DNA from: Desulfovibrio sp. JY
GTDB lineage: Bacteria; Desulfobacterota; Desulfovibrionia; Desulfovibrionales; Desulfovibrionaceae
Direction: 5' to 3'
Assembly (NCBI GenBank): GCA_021730285.1
Contig: CP082962.1
Location: 496,001 to 560,000 of the forward strand
Length of the DNA stretch: 64,000 bases
Shown: positions 9,441-17,316 of the stretch, one piece after another
Layout of the letters: each line of letters starts with the position of its first letter
How positions within the stretch are numbered: the first letter of the stretch is position 1
The notes under the pieces: model-generated
Database searches by the model: none
Seen by the model: only the letters and a program-made list of their open reading frames with translations
What the model was told of the DNA's origin: nothing
Position numbers and translations under genes: made by a program

Positions 9441-10244
9441 TTACAAAATAGTTTTCAACTCTGGAGCATCCGAAAACAACTTGACAAGATCTTGTTCAAC
9501 ATCATGACAACGCAAAATCATTCTCCAAACAGTTCTATGCGGCAAAGATAATATATCGGATTTCAGCACCTCGAACAGAGCATCATTCACAACTTCCCCT
9601 CTATTGCTAACATAATTAACCAACCTCGAAACAAAGCCTCGATACGAAACAACACGCGCTTTTTTAAGAATATCTCTATTCAGCTTCAATAGATCACGAG
9701 TATATGACGCTTTCTTAGAGCGACGAGGATCTGTTGACAACACAGTGAAAGCGCCAGTGCTAAAATCAAGATCAAAAAACTCCAAGGGATCCTCAACCCT
9801 AGGGTTAATAAAGGCTGCCTCTCCCGACACAGGAGGGACAACTGGCGCATTGCGCGGCCGAGTTACATCAACAACGTCGCCGCTATCATCTATTATAGCA
9901 AAAAAATCGCGCTTATAGGCACTATTACAAGTGCTACATGCATATAAATAGTTTTCCCATCGAAATGTTTTTTCGGGATATAAATCTTTTGGATAAACAT
10001 GCTCAACATCTGTAGCGAGTGAGTCTTCACAATAATGACAACGACCCAACCCAGAACAACTTTCTTTTAAGCTACATCGAATCTCTTTGTCTGCTCCAAA
10101 AAAAATCTGACTTTTCGAACTCCATTGGTTTTTTGCAGTTTCAACTCGATCTAAATAGTCAGGATGGGCATCTATGACACCTTGTGATTTATCAAGATAT
10201 TCTTGGACTGCGACAGACAATTGTTTTAGAGACACAAAGAGCAT
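9441..10244 (-). CDS. ptuB: HNH endonuclease, Septu PtuB-like
   Basis: 267 residues from the ATG at 10244, which follows the upstream ATPase stop by four bases and has GAGG upstream; a longer start at 10283 would overlap that gene. The HNH fold is visible as CHYC (residues 69-72), a catalytic-type His in DVEHVYPKD (about 82), and CSTCN (103-107). The two Cys pairs should bind structural zinc. Together with the overlapping AAA ATPase this matches the two-gene Septu anti-phage system, in which PtuA senses nucleotides or infection and PtuB cleaves nucleic acid. The gene is AT-rich compared with the core. Other ATPase/HNH pairs (for example retron effectors) look alike, but no reverse transcriptase is nearby. 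Confidence 0.72.
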   Translation of the reverse strand: MLFVSLKQLSVAVQEYLDKSQGVIDAHPDYLDRVETAKNQWSSKSQIFFGADKEIRCSLKESCSGLGRCHYCEDSLATDVEHVYPKDLYPEKTFRWENYLYACSTCNSAYKRDFFAIIDDSGDVVDVTRPRNAPVVPPVSGEAAFINPRVEDPLEFFDLDFSTGAFTVLSTDPRRSKKASYTRDLLKLNRDILKKARVVSYRGFVSRLVNYVSNRGEVVNDALFEVLKSDILSLPHRTVWRMILRCHDVEQDLVKLFSDAPELKTIL

Positions 10245-10248
10245 CTCA

Positions 10249-11499
10249 TTATTCCTCTGTTGGGAAAATAGCCTGGAGTTCACTCCGTCGCTTTTTCTCT
10301 TCTCGTGTCAAGATCGCACGACGTGCACGCACATTCAACTCAGCCAATTCATTCAGAAGAGATTCAGCTCGATCAGAACGTTCAATCCCATCACCAAAAA
10401 CTCCAGAACTATACGCTTCCAACACATTACCATAAATTAACTTCTTCAATCTCTCCCCAGAAACCATGCCGCTCCTATCTTCACGACCAGGACGCGAAAG
10501 TTGAAAAACAGACCCATTAATTGCATTTTGACAGACAAGCGGGCTGTGCGTTGTAACCATAAATTGAACTCTAGGAAAATGCTTACACAACCATTGCCCA
10601 ACACTTCTTTGCCAACGTGGGTGCAAATGCGCATCTATTTCATCAACTAACACAACTCCCGGATAAACTATCTTGCTTCCATCATCGCTGAAAATACTAC
10701 TTGTGTTATACGCAACTGTCATTTGACGGATAAGTTCAATCATCAAGCTCAGAATTGACCTATGGCCATCACTCGCATCTTCAATATCAATGACAGATCC
10801 TTGTGCATCTTTAAAAACAACTCCCTTTGATGTGACCTGGTCAACAAATGCTCCGTTAGGCAAAAAGTTGTCATCATTAATAAACTTTATCACTTGATCT
10901 AAAAGACGCCCTTCTTTGCAACCAAAGTCTTCCAACTGTTTAAACCTCAAATCCTTTAGCCACTCGAGAGTCTCAGTAAGAGCCACAGCTTCGTTAAAAG
11001 CTGACAGATGACGTGCAACATCAGGATAAGAATAAAACAACTTGCTATACGTTTGATCGCCACCCGTGAATCTACGAAAAGGACCGAAGGACGACGAAAA
11101 CCAACCTGTCCCTCGCCCCCATAACGTACGTTCTGAGTAGTTAGCCCTTCCTTTTTTAACAGATCCATCAGAGGAAATAATAACTTCTACACTTAAAGCT
11201 GAAGCACTCGTCCTTCCAGTGTCTGACCATCGATCAAATAGACTATCATGTTCGACACGAGCAACAATTCTTCCTTCGCAAGAACCCTGCTTAACCCATT
11301 TTGTAAAATCAGATTGTGTACGAGGAGCCAGCTCAGGACCCATCAACAACAATGAAATAGCCTTAATAAAAGTCGACTTTCCTGCACCGTTATCGCCAAG
11401 AATCACATGCCATCCATGAGCATCAGCATCTTGCTTAATATCCCAAACTACGGAATCAAAGTTCTTTATATTTTCAATTTCAATCCTTCTGATATACAT
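10249..11499 (-). CDS. ptuA: AAA ATPase, Septu PtuA-like
   Basis: 416 residues from the ATG at 11499 with GGAGG five bases upstream. The N-terminus YIRRIEIENIKNF is the typical SMC/RecF-like first strand of this ATPase class. Walker A is GDNGAGKST (35-43), and Walker B with its neighbours is VLVDEIDAHLHPRW near residue 285, followed by the switch region FMVTTHSPLVC. It is the first gene of a two-gene operon with the HNH nuclease. In Septu, PtuA assembles into a multimer that holds PtuB and is controlled by ATP; that is known for the family, not shown here. The pair sits between the island terminator at 9205 and the attachment site at 12044. Confidence 0.72.
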   Translation of the reverse strand: MYIRRIEIENIKNFDSVVWDIKQDADAHGWHVILGDNGAGKSTFIKAISLLLMGPELAPRTQSDFTKWVKQGSCEGRIVARVEHDSLFDRWSDTGRTSASALSVEVIISSDGSVKKGRANYSERTLWGRGTGWFSSSFGPFRRFTGGDQTYSKLFYSYPDVARHLSAFNEAVALTETLEWLKDLRFKQLEDFGCKEGRLLDQVIKFINDDNFLPNGAFVDQVTSKGVVFKDAQGSVIDIEDASDGHRSILSLMIELIRQMTVAYNTSSIFSDDGSKIVYPGVVLVDEIDAHLHPRWQRSVGQWLCKHFPRVQFMVTTHSPLVCQNAINGSVFQLSRPGREDRSGMVSGERLKKLIYGNVLEAYSSGVFGDGIERSDRAESLLNELAELNVRARRAILTREEKKRRSELQAIFPTEE

Positions 11500-11907
11500 A
11501 AAACCTCCTGGACATGTAAAAAAACACCGCATGGCTGATTCGATTCCTAATCCAATCCACAGGAGTTCACAAACTATTTTACAAAAAGAATTTATCTTAC
11601 CAATTCACGCTAAGCGTTCAAATATATTGCCACCATTTTCCGAAAAATGTCTACACAATAAACTGGAAAACAGCATTATTCACCAAGACTATATCTACGC
11701 TTAGCGAACACAAGAGATATACAATTCTTCAAAAAACTTAGGTCTAGCCAACCTACTTTGGCCCAGCACAAGATTTGAAAATTATTGTGGTTTTTATGCG
11801 TAACCTCATTGAGTAACGACATGTTGCCTTCTAACAAATCGTTAACATTACGAGATTTCAGAACAACACCTCTATCCCTGCAGCCCCTTAAATATCCAAG
11901 TGAATCT
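11500..11907. other. AT-rich gene-free stretch upstream of the Septu pair
   Basis: Contains the promoter region of the ATPase/HNH operon on its left. An 83-codon minus-strand frame at 11676-11927 has no ribosome site and no recognisable family, so I do not call it. The right end runs into the hairpin of the attachment-site repeat. Confidence 0.45.
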
Positions 11908-12088
11908 AACCGACCCCCTGACCTCAAAGCAAGGGGTCGCCCTGGATAACCATTCCTCTGGAATCCCAGGCCGATAGGTTATCCAGCCGGTTATCCAACG
12001 AGAAAAGGGGCTAGGTCGACTAGACCTAACCCCTTGAAATAACTGGTCGGGATGAGAGGATTTGAACCTCCGACCCCCTGAACCCCAT
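11908..12088. repeat. Attachment-site repeat 1: hairpin plus tRNA-Pro 3' end (att1)
   Basis: Starts with a hairpin (GACCCCCTG arm, then AAGGGGTC) and continues with about 100 bases nearly identical to 50085-50200. It ends in 45 bases at 12044-12088 identical to the 3' half of tRNA-Pro at 50201-50245, from the CCA end to the anticodon arm. The rest of the tRNA is absent, so this is an integration scar rather than a tRNA gene. Tyrosine integrases commonly use exactly this tRNA half as the attachment core. Confidence 0.85.
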
Positions 12089-12592
12089 GGGCCGGGTACC
12101 TGCCATTCTAGTTGAAATCATTAGATATTTTTTTGGAAATGATAACATTTTTCCGACATACCCTGCCTGGCGACGAAGGCAAACGGTTCTCCAGATGTTA
12201 TCCAGATTGCAGCGTTATCCACGGGGAAAATTCTGAAAAAATAGTTCGCAGGACCTCCACAAACTTATCAGTATTGAACTCCAAGAGCATCATTACTGAT
12301 ATTGCGGAGTAACATTCCATATCCGTTTTGACGGAAGCTCATCCTTCAAGTCTCCATCAAGTTTTTCGTACGTCGAGAATAACTGCTCAAGTAATTCCTT
12401 CTGCGACCTAAGCCTTACTCGGAAATAACTTGCGGCTAGTTCCTTTTGTACATTTGATTTGAAACCTCCCCAAGAGACGATGAGTCCTCGGCGGCTCCGG
12501 ACTTGGTGACGTCTCCCAACAACTTGTCGACGGCCGGACGGTCGGTGGGCGTCGAACCCGACTTCACCTCGACACAAAGCCGATTGGGTCAC
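12053..12592. repeat. Long imperfect direct repeat, copy 1 (partner 20895-21426)
   Basis: Begins inside the tRNA-derived core and continues through CATGGGCCGGG, an AT-rich spacer with GATAACATTTTTCCGACATA, and the 3' third of an Mrr-like gene. It is roughly 85-90 percent alike to 20895-21426 by eye. Both copies start at an attachment core, so they look like left ends of related islands. Confidence 0.8.
12293..12592 (-). pseudogene. 3' fragment of Mrr-like endonuclease gene
   Basis: The last roughly 75 codons match the C-terminus of the intact protein at 21133-22170 (VSWGGFK, then NVQKELAAS, ending TPQ plus two residues). Upstream of about 12478 the similarity continues in another frame, so there is at least one frameshift. 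It stops at about 12592, before the catalytic Glu-x-Lys. It cannot encode a working nuclease. Confidence 0.8.
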
Positions 12593-12607
12593 ATTTGCTC
12601 TTGAGCT

Positions 12608-12623
12608 GTAAATAAAAATTTAC
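12608..12623 (+). promoter_or_regulatory. Palindrome upstream of the kdp operon, possible operator
   Basis: Perfect inverted repeat GTAAAT-AAAA-ATTTAC about 85 bases before the first kdp-region start codon. It sits where a KdpE operator or promoter element would be expected, and KdpE is encoded in the same operon. The link to KdpE is inference from position and AT-rich symmetry only. Confidence 0.35.
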
Positions 12624-12706
12624 GCGCCCTTCCAGTTGTTTTACGCCTCTTATACATGCCCAGGACTATAGCCAAGCCATCGACAGCCACGTCTAGGAGG
12701 TTTTCG

Positions 12707-12796
12707 ATGGATACGCTTTTCATCGTCCTTATGTTGGTCCTGATCATTGTCCTACTTGGCCTGATCGAATTCCTCGAATGGCTGGAGAGGAAGTAA
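12707..12796 (+). CDS. 29-residue single-span membrane microprotein ahead of kdpF
   Basis: The ATG at 12707 has a perfect AGGAGG six bases upstream. The product begins MDTLFIVLMLVLIIVLLGL and ends in a charged EWLERK tail: one hydrophobic helix with a cytosol-type C-terminus. It ends two bases before the kdpF start. It is not KdpF itself, which follows and has its usual form. I do not recognise the family. Size, position and topology suggest an accessory subunit or regulator of the Kdp pump. Confidence 0.65.
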   Translation: MDTLFIVLMLVLIIVLLGLIEFLEWLERK

Positions 12797-12798
12797 AC

Positions 12799-12882
12799 AT
12801 GGATATCATCGTCTTGGCCATTGCAGCCGTTTTGTTCGTCTATCTCCTTGCCGCCCTCTGCAAACCGGAGTGGTTTGAATGA
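12799..12882 (+). CDS. kdpF: KdpF small subunit of potassium-transporting ATPase
   Basis: 27 residues, one membrane span followed by the characteristic KPEWF end. Its stop overlaps the kdpA start in ATGA. KdpF stabilises the KdpABC complex in the inner membrane. Its length and C-terminal Lys-Pro-Glu motif fit the family well. Confidence 0.85.
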   Translation: MDIIVLAIAAVLFVYLLAALCKPEWFE

Positions 12883-14627
12883 ACCAGAACAACTTCCTGC
12901 AACTCTTGTTTTTCCTAAGCGTACTACTTGTGTTGTCCTGGCCGCTGGGGCTCTACGCCGCTCGAGTCTACCAGGGGCGGCCTTGTGGCCTGGACACGAT
13001 ACTTGGGCCGTTTGAGCGCCTGCTCTATCGCATCGGCGGCGTCGATGCCTCTCGGGAAATGGACTGGAAGACCTATGCTCTGGCCATGCTCGGCATAAAC
13101 GCCCTGGGCATGCTCTGCGTCTACGCCCTGGAACGGCTCCAAGGAGGGCTCCCGCTCAATCCTCTACGCCTTCCCGGGGTGGACCCGTTCGTGGCCGTCA
13201 ACACGGCCGTAAGCTTCGCCACCAATACCAACTGGCAGGCCTACGCCGGCGAGTCCACCATGAGCATCCTCACCCAGATGCTGGGGCTCGCCGTCCAGAA
13301 CTTCCTCTCCGCCGCCACCGGCATGGCTGTGGCCATAGCCCTCATCCGAGGACTTGCCCGTCGGGAGACGGCCCACTTGGGGAACTTCTGGCAGGACCTC
13401 ACGCGATCCGTCCTGTACATCCTGCTGCCGCTCTCTTTCGTACTGGCTCTTCTCCTAATCTGGCAGGGTGTGCCCCAAACATTCACGGGGCAGGTCGAAG
13501 CCGCCTGGCTCGATCCCACCCCCCATGTCGCCTCGTCCACGTCGCCGGACACGACGTCGGCTGACCAGCCCCCGACCAAACAGACCATCGTCCTTGGCCC
13601 CGTGGCCTCGCAGGTGGCCATCAAGCAGCTCGGTACCAACGGCGGCGGCTACTTCAACGTCAATTCCGCCCATCCCTTCGAAAATCCGACGCCCCTGACC
13701 AATCTTCTGGAAATGCTGGCCATCCTGCTCATCCCGGCAGCGCTGTGCCACACTTTTGGTGCCATGATCGGCGACAGGAGGCAGGGCTTGGCCATCCTGG
13801 CGGCCATGACCATTCTCTTCGCCGGGTTTGCCGCGCTGACACTGGCCGCCGAGTCGGTTCCCAATCCGGCTCTGGCCGGTATCGGCGTACCAGCCGTTCC
13901 TAGCTTGGAAGGCAAGGAAGTCCGCTTCGGCGCGGCCGGATCAGCCTTGTGGGCCGCAGCCACCACCGCCGCCTCCAATGGCTCGGTCAATGCCATGCAC
14001 GATAGTTTCTCGCCCCTTGGCGGCATGTGGCCGATGCTGCTCATGCAGCTTGGCGAGGTGGTGTACGGCGGCGTGGGATCGGGGCTTTACGGCATGCTGG
14101 TCTTCGCCGTGGTCACGGTTTTCGTGGCCGGCCTCATGGTCGGACGCACGCCGGAATACTGCGGCAAGAAAATCGAACCATTCGAAACGAAGATGGCCGC
14201 GCTCGTCATCCTGATTCCGCCGTTTCTTTGCCTGGCGGGGACGGCGCTGGCCGCCGTGATCGGACCGGCCGACGCCGTGTCCAACCCGGGACCGCACGGC
14301 TTTTCCCAGATGCTCTACGCCTTTTCCTCCATGGGCAACAACAATGGCAGCGCGTTTGCCGGACTGACTTCCACCTCACCCTTCTGGACCATTGCCGGAG
14401 TCGTGGCCATGTTCGTATCCCGCTACTGGCTGATCGTCCCGGTCCTGGCCCTGGCGGGATCGCTTGCCGGGAAAAAGCGCCTGGCCCAAGGCCCCGGCAC
14501 CCTGCCGACCCACGGGGGCATTTTCGTCGCTCTGCTCATGGTCGTGGTCCTGGTGGTTGGGGCGCTTACCTTTGTGCCCGCCCTGGCGCTGGGTCCCGTG
14601 GCCGAACAGCTCGCCCTTTTCCAGTAG
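12879..14627 (+). CDS. kdpA: KdpA potassium-binding channel subunit
   Basis: 582 residues, a polytopic inner-membrane protein of normal family length. Selectivity-filter-type segments are visible in [29 protein letters not shown] and [11 protein letters not shown]. KdpA takes up K+ from the periplasm and passes it to KdpB through an intersubunit tunnel. It starts inside the kdpF stop and is followed after ten bases by kdpB, consistent with one transcript. The GC-rich codon use resembles the core genome more than the AT-rich island genes around it. Confidence 0.97.
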   Translation: MNQNNFLQLLFFLSVLLVLSWPLGLYAARVYQGRPCGLDTILGPFERLLYRIGGVDASREMDWKTYALAMLGINALGMLCVYALERLQGGLPLNPLRLPGVDPFVAVNTAVSFATNTNWQAYAGESTMSILTQMLGLAVQNFLSAATGMAVAIALIRGLARRETAHLGNFWQDLTRSVLYILLPLSFVLALLLIWQGVPQTFTGQVEAAWLDPTPHVASSTSPDTTSADQPPTKQTIVLGPVASQVAIKQLGTNGGGYFNVNSAHPFENPTPLTNLLEMLAILLIPAALCHTFGAMIGDRRQGLAILAAMTILFAGFAALTLAAESVPNPALAGIGVPAVPSLEGKEVRFGAAGSALWAAATTAASNGSVNAMHDSFSPLGGMWPMLLMQLGEVVYGGVGSGLYGMLVFAVVTVFVAGLMVGRTPEYCGKKIEPFETKMAALVILIPPFLCLAGTALAAVIGPADAVSNPGPHGFSQMLYAFSSMGNNNGSAFAGLTSTSPFWTIAGVVAMFVSRYWLIVPVLALAGSLAGKKRLAQGPGTLPTHGGIFVALLMVVVLVVGALTFVPALALGPVAEQLALFQ

Positions 14628-14637
14628 AGGTTTCGCC

Positions 14638-16707
14638 ATGACCAAGCATACCAAACGTCCGCTTTTTGATCCCGCCATTGTTCGCCAGGCCGGCCTCGAC
14701 TGCCTGCGCAAGCTGTCTCCGGCCCGGCAGGCGCGCAACCCCGTCATGTTCACGGTCTATGTCGGCAGCATCCTGACCACGATCCTGGCCGTCCAAGCGG
14801 CACTTGGCCACGGTGAGGCCACGGTCGGCTTCGTGGCCGGCATCGCCGCCTGGCTGTGGGCCACCGTGCTCTTCGCCAACTTCGCCGAAGCCATGGCCGA
14901 GGGTCGGGGAAAGGCCCAAGCCGCCGCCTTGCGCGGACTGCGCCGGGACGTAACCGCCAAAAAGCTCGCATCACCACAGCGCGACGCTGCCGTGGCCGAA
15001 GTCCCGGCCAGTTCTCTGCACCGAGGGGACGTATTTCTCGTCGAAGCCGGCGACACCATTCCCTCCGACGGCGAGATCGTGGAGGGGATCGCCTCGGTGG
15101 ACGAGTCCGCCATCACCGGCGAATCCGCCCCGGTCATCCGCGAGGCTGGCGGCGACCGCAGCGCCGTTACCGGCGGCACGCGCCTGCTTTCGGACTGGTT
15201 GATAGTCAAGGTGGCGGCCGACGCCGGCGAGACCTTCCTCGACCGCATGATTTCCCTGGTGGAGGGCGCAAAGCGCCGCAAGACCCCAAACGAGATCGCG
15301 CTGAACATCCTGCTCGCCTCCTTGACGCTGATCTTCCTCGTGGTCTGCGTGACGCTACGCCCCATGTCGGCCTACGCCGTGGCTGCCGCCGGGCAGGGGC
15401 AGGCCGTGACCATCACCGCCCTGGCCGCATTGTTTGTGTGCCTGGCTCCGACCACCATCGGCGGCCTTCTTTCGGCAATCGGCATCGCCGGCATGGACCG
15501 GCTCATCCAGGCCGGGGTCATCGCCACCTCGGGGAGGGCCGTGGAGGCTGCTGGCGACGTGGACGTGTTGCTGCTCGACAAGACCGGCACCATTACCCTG
15601 GGCAACCGCCAGGCAACCGCCTTCCTGGCGGCCAAAGGCATAGACGAACGCCAATTGGCGGAAGTGGCCCAACTTGCCTCCCTGGCCGACGAGACGCCGG
15701 AGGGTCGGTCCATCGTGGTGCTAGCCAAGGAGCGCTTCGGCATTCGCGGCCATGACCTGGAAGCCCTGGGCGCGACCTTCGTACCGTTTACAGCCCAAAC
15801 GCGTCTGTCCGGCGTCGATCTGTTGGGACGCAGCATCCGCAAGGGCGCGGCCGACGCGGTGAAGGCCCTGGCCGAAGCTGCGGGCAACCGGATACCCGAA
15901 GAAGTTGAGCGCGCCATTCACGAAGTAGCCAAATCCGGCGGCACGCCGCTGGTGGTGGCTGAAAACGGCAAGCCGCTTGGCGTCGTTTGGCTGAAAGACA
16001 TCGTCAAGGGCGGCATCCACGAACGCTTCGCCGAGCTTCGGGCCATGGGCATCAAGACCATCATGGTCACCGGCGACAACCCGCTCACCGCCGCGGCCAT
16101 CGCAGCCGAGGCGGGGGTGGACGACTTCCTGGCCGAAGCCACGCCCGAGGCCAAGCTCGCCCGTATCCGCCAGTACCAGGCCGAGGGCAAGATGGTGGCC
16201 ATGACCGGCGACGGCACCAACGACGCCCCGGCCCTGGCCCAGGCCGATGTGGGCGTAGCCATGAATTCCGGCACCCAGGCCGCCAAGGAAGCGGGCAACA
16301 TGGTGGACCTCGACTCCAACCCCACAAAACTTCTGGAGGTCGTGGCCATCGGCAAGCAGCTGCTCATGACGCGCGGGTCGCTGACCACCTTTTCCATCGC
16401 CAACGATATCGCCAAGTACTTCGCCATCATCCCGGCCGTGTTCATCGGCATCTACCCGCAGCTCGCCCTGCTCAATGTCATGGGGCTGGCCACGCCGAAA
16501 TCCGCCGTGCTCGCGGCCGTCATCTTCAACGCCCTCATCATCGTCTTTCTCATCCCCCTGGCGCTTAAGGGGGTCAAATACGTGCCGGCCCCGGCCGTGG
16601 TCGCCTTGCGGCGAAACCTCCTTGTCTACGGCCTGGGCGGACTGGTCGTGCCGTTTGTCGGCATCAAGTGCATCGACATGCTTATCGCCGCCCTGGGCTG
16701 GGCTTAA
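14638..16707 (+). CDS. kdpB: KdpB P-type ATPase subunit
   Basis: 689 residues from the ATG at 14638 (AGAGG upstream). It contains the actuator motif TGES, the phosphorylation loop DKTGTIT with catalytic Asp at about residue 314, the nucleotide-binding region, and the hinge [16 protein letters not shown]. KdpB hydrolyses ATP to drive K+ transport with KdpA and KdpC. All catalytic residues of the P-type ATPase cycle are present, so it is expected to be active. Confidence 0.97.
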   Translation: MTKHTKRPLFDPAIVRQAGLDCLRKLSPARQARNPVMFTVYVGSILTTILAVQAALGHGEATVGFVAGIAAWLWATVLFANFAEAMAEGRGKAQAAALRGLRRDVTAKKLASPQRDAAVAEVPASSLHRGDVFLVEAGDTIPSDGEIVEGIASVDESAITGESAPVIREAGGDRSAVTGGTRLLSDWLIVKVAADAGETFLDRMISLVEGAKRRKTPNEIALNILLASLTLIFLVVCVTLRPMSAYAVAAAGQGQAVTITALAALFVCLAPTTIGGLLSAIGIAGMDRLIQAGVIATSGRAVEAAGDVDVLLLDKTGTITLGNRQATAFLAAKGIDERQLAEVAQLASLADETPEGRSIVVLAKERFGIRGHDLEALGATFVPFTAQTRLSGVDLLGRSIRKGAADAVKALAEAAGNRIPEEVERAIHEVAKSGGTPLVVAENGKPLGVVWLKDIVKGGIHERFAELRAMGIKTIMVTGDNPLTAAAIAAEAGVDDFLAEATPEAKLARIRQYQAEGKMVAMTGDGTNDAPALAQADVGVAMNSGTQAAKEAGNMVDLDSNPTKLLEVVAIGKQLLMTRGSLTTFSIANDIAKYFAIIPAVFIGIYPQLALLNVMGLATPKSAVLAAVIFNALIIVFLIPLALKGVKYVPAPAVVALRRNLLVYGLGGLVVPFVGIKCIDMLIAALGWA

Positions 16708-16719
16708 AAGGAGCCTCCT

Positions 16720-17307
16720 ATGTTCGTTGAACTCGGAAAACAGTTGAAGACATCCTGCCTGATGTTTCTGTGGCTAAGCGTTTTGACAGGGCTGCTCTAT
16801 CCCTTGGCCGTCACGGCACTCGGCACGGGACTTTTCCCGAAACAAGCCATGGGGTCCCTGATCAAACGGCAGGATGCCGTCATGGGTTGCGCCCTGCTCG
16901 GACAACCCTTCACGTCCGACCGCTATTTCCACGGACGCCCCTCGGCCACGTCGCCCCATCCCTACAATGCCGCCGCCTCGTCGGGCTCCAACCTGGCCCA
17001 GACCAATCCGGCCCTGCGGCAGGCCGTCAGGGAACAAGCCGCCATGCAGGCAAGGGACAACCCCGACGCGCCGGTCCCCATGGACCTGGTCACGACCTCG
17101 GCAAGTGGGCTTGATCCCGACATCAGTCCGGAAGCCGCCTCCTACCAGATTACACGGGTGGCCAAGGCGCGAGACCTGCCCAGGCAGACCGTCGCCGATC
17201 TGGTCGCCCGGCACACCGAAGGCCGTCTCTTTGGATTTTGGGGGGAACCGCGCGTCAACGTGCTGCGCCTCAATTTGGCGCTGGATGCCCTGAGCCCCGC
17301 GCAGTAG
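16720..17307 (+). CDS. kdpC: KdpC subunit of potassium-transporting ATPase
   Basis: 195 residues with one N-terminal membrane span (GLLYPLAVTALGTGLFP) and a periplasmic domain holding SGSNLAQTNPAL, typical of KdpC. It sits 12 bases after kdpB and ten before kdpD. KdpC assists high-affinity K+ binding in the complex. Confidence 0.95.
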   Translation: MFVELGKQLKTSCLMFLWLSVLTGLLYPLAVTALGTGLFPKQAMGSLIKRQDAVMGCALLGQPFTSDRYFHGRPSATSPHPYNAAASSGSNLAQTNPALRQAVREQAAMQARDNPDAPVPMDLVTTSASGLDPDISPEAASYQITRVAKARDLPRQTVADLVARHTEGRLFGFWGEPRVNVLRLNLALDALSPAQ

Positions 17308-17316
17308 GAAGGAATC

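Noticed and set aside
11676-11927. 83-codon minus-strand frame
   Set aside because: No ribosome site, no recognisable motif, and it overlaps the attachment-site hairpin.
12044-12088. Possible second tRNA-Pro gene
   Set aside because: Only the 3' half is present; D arm and 5' acceptor strand are missing, so it is an attachment scar.
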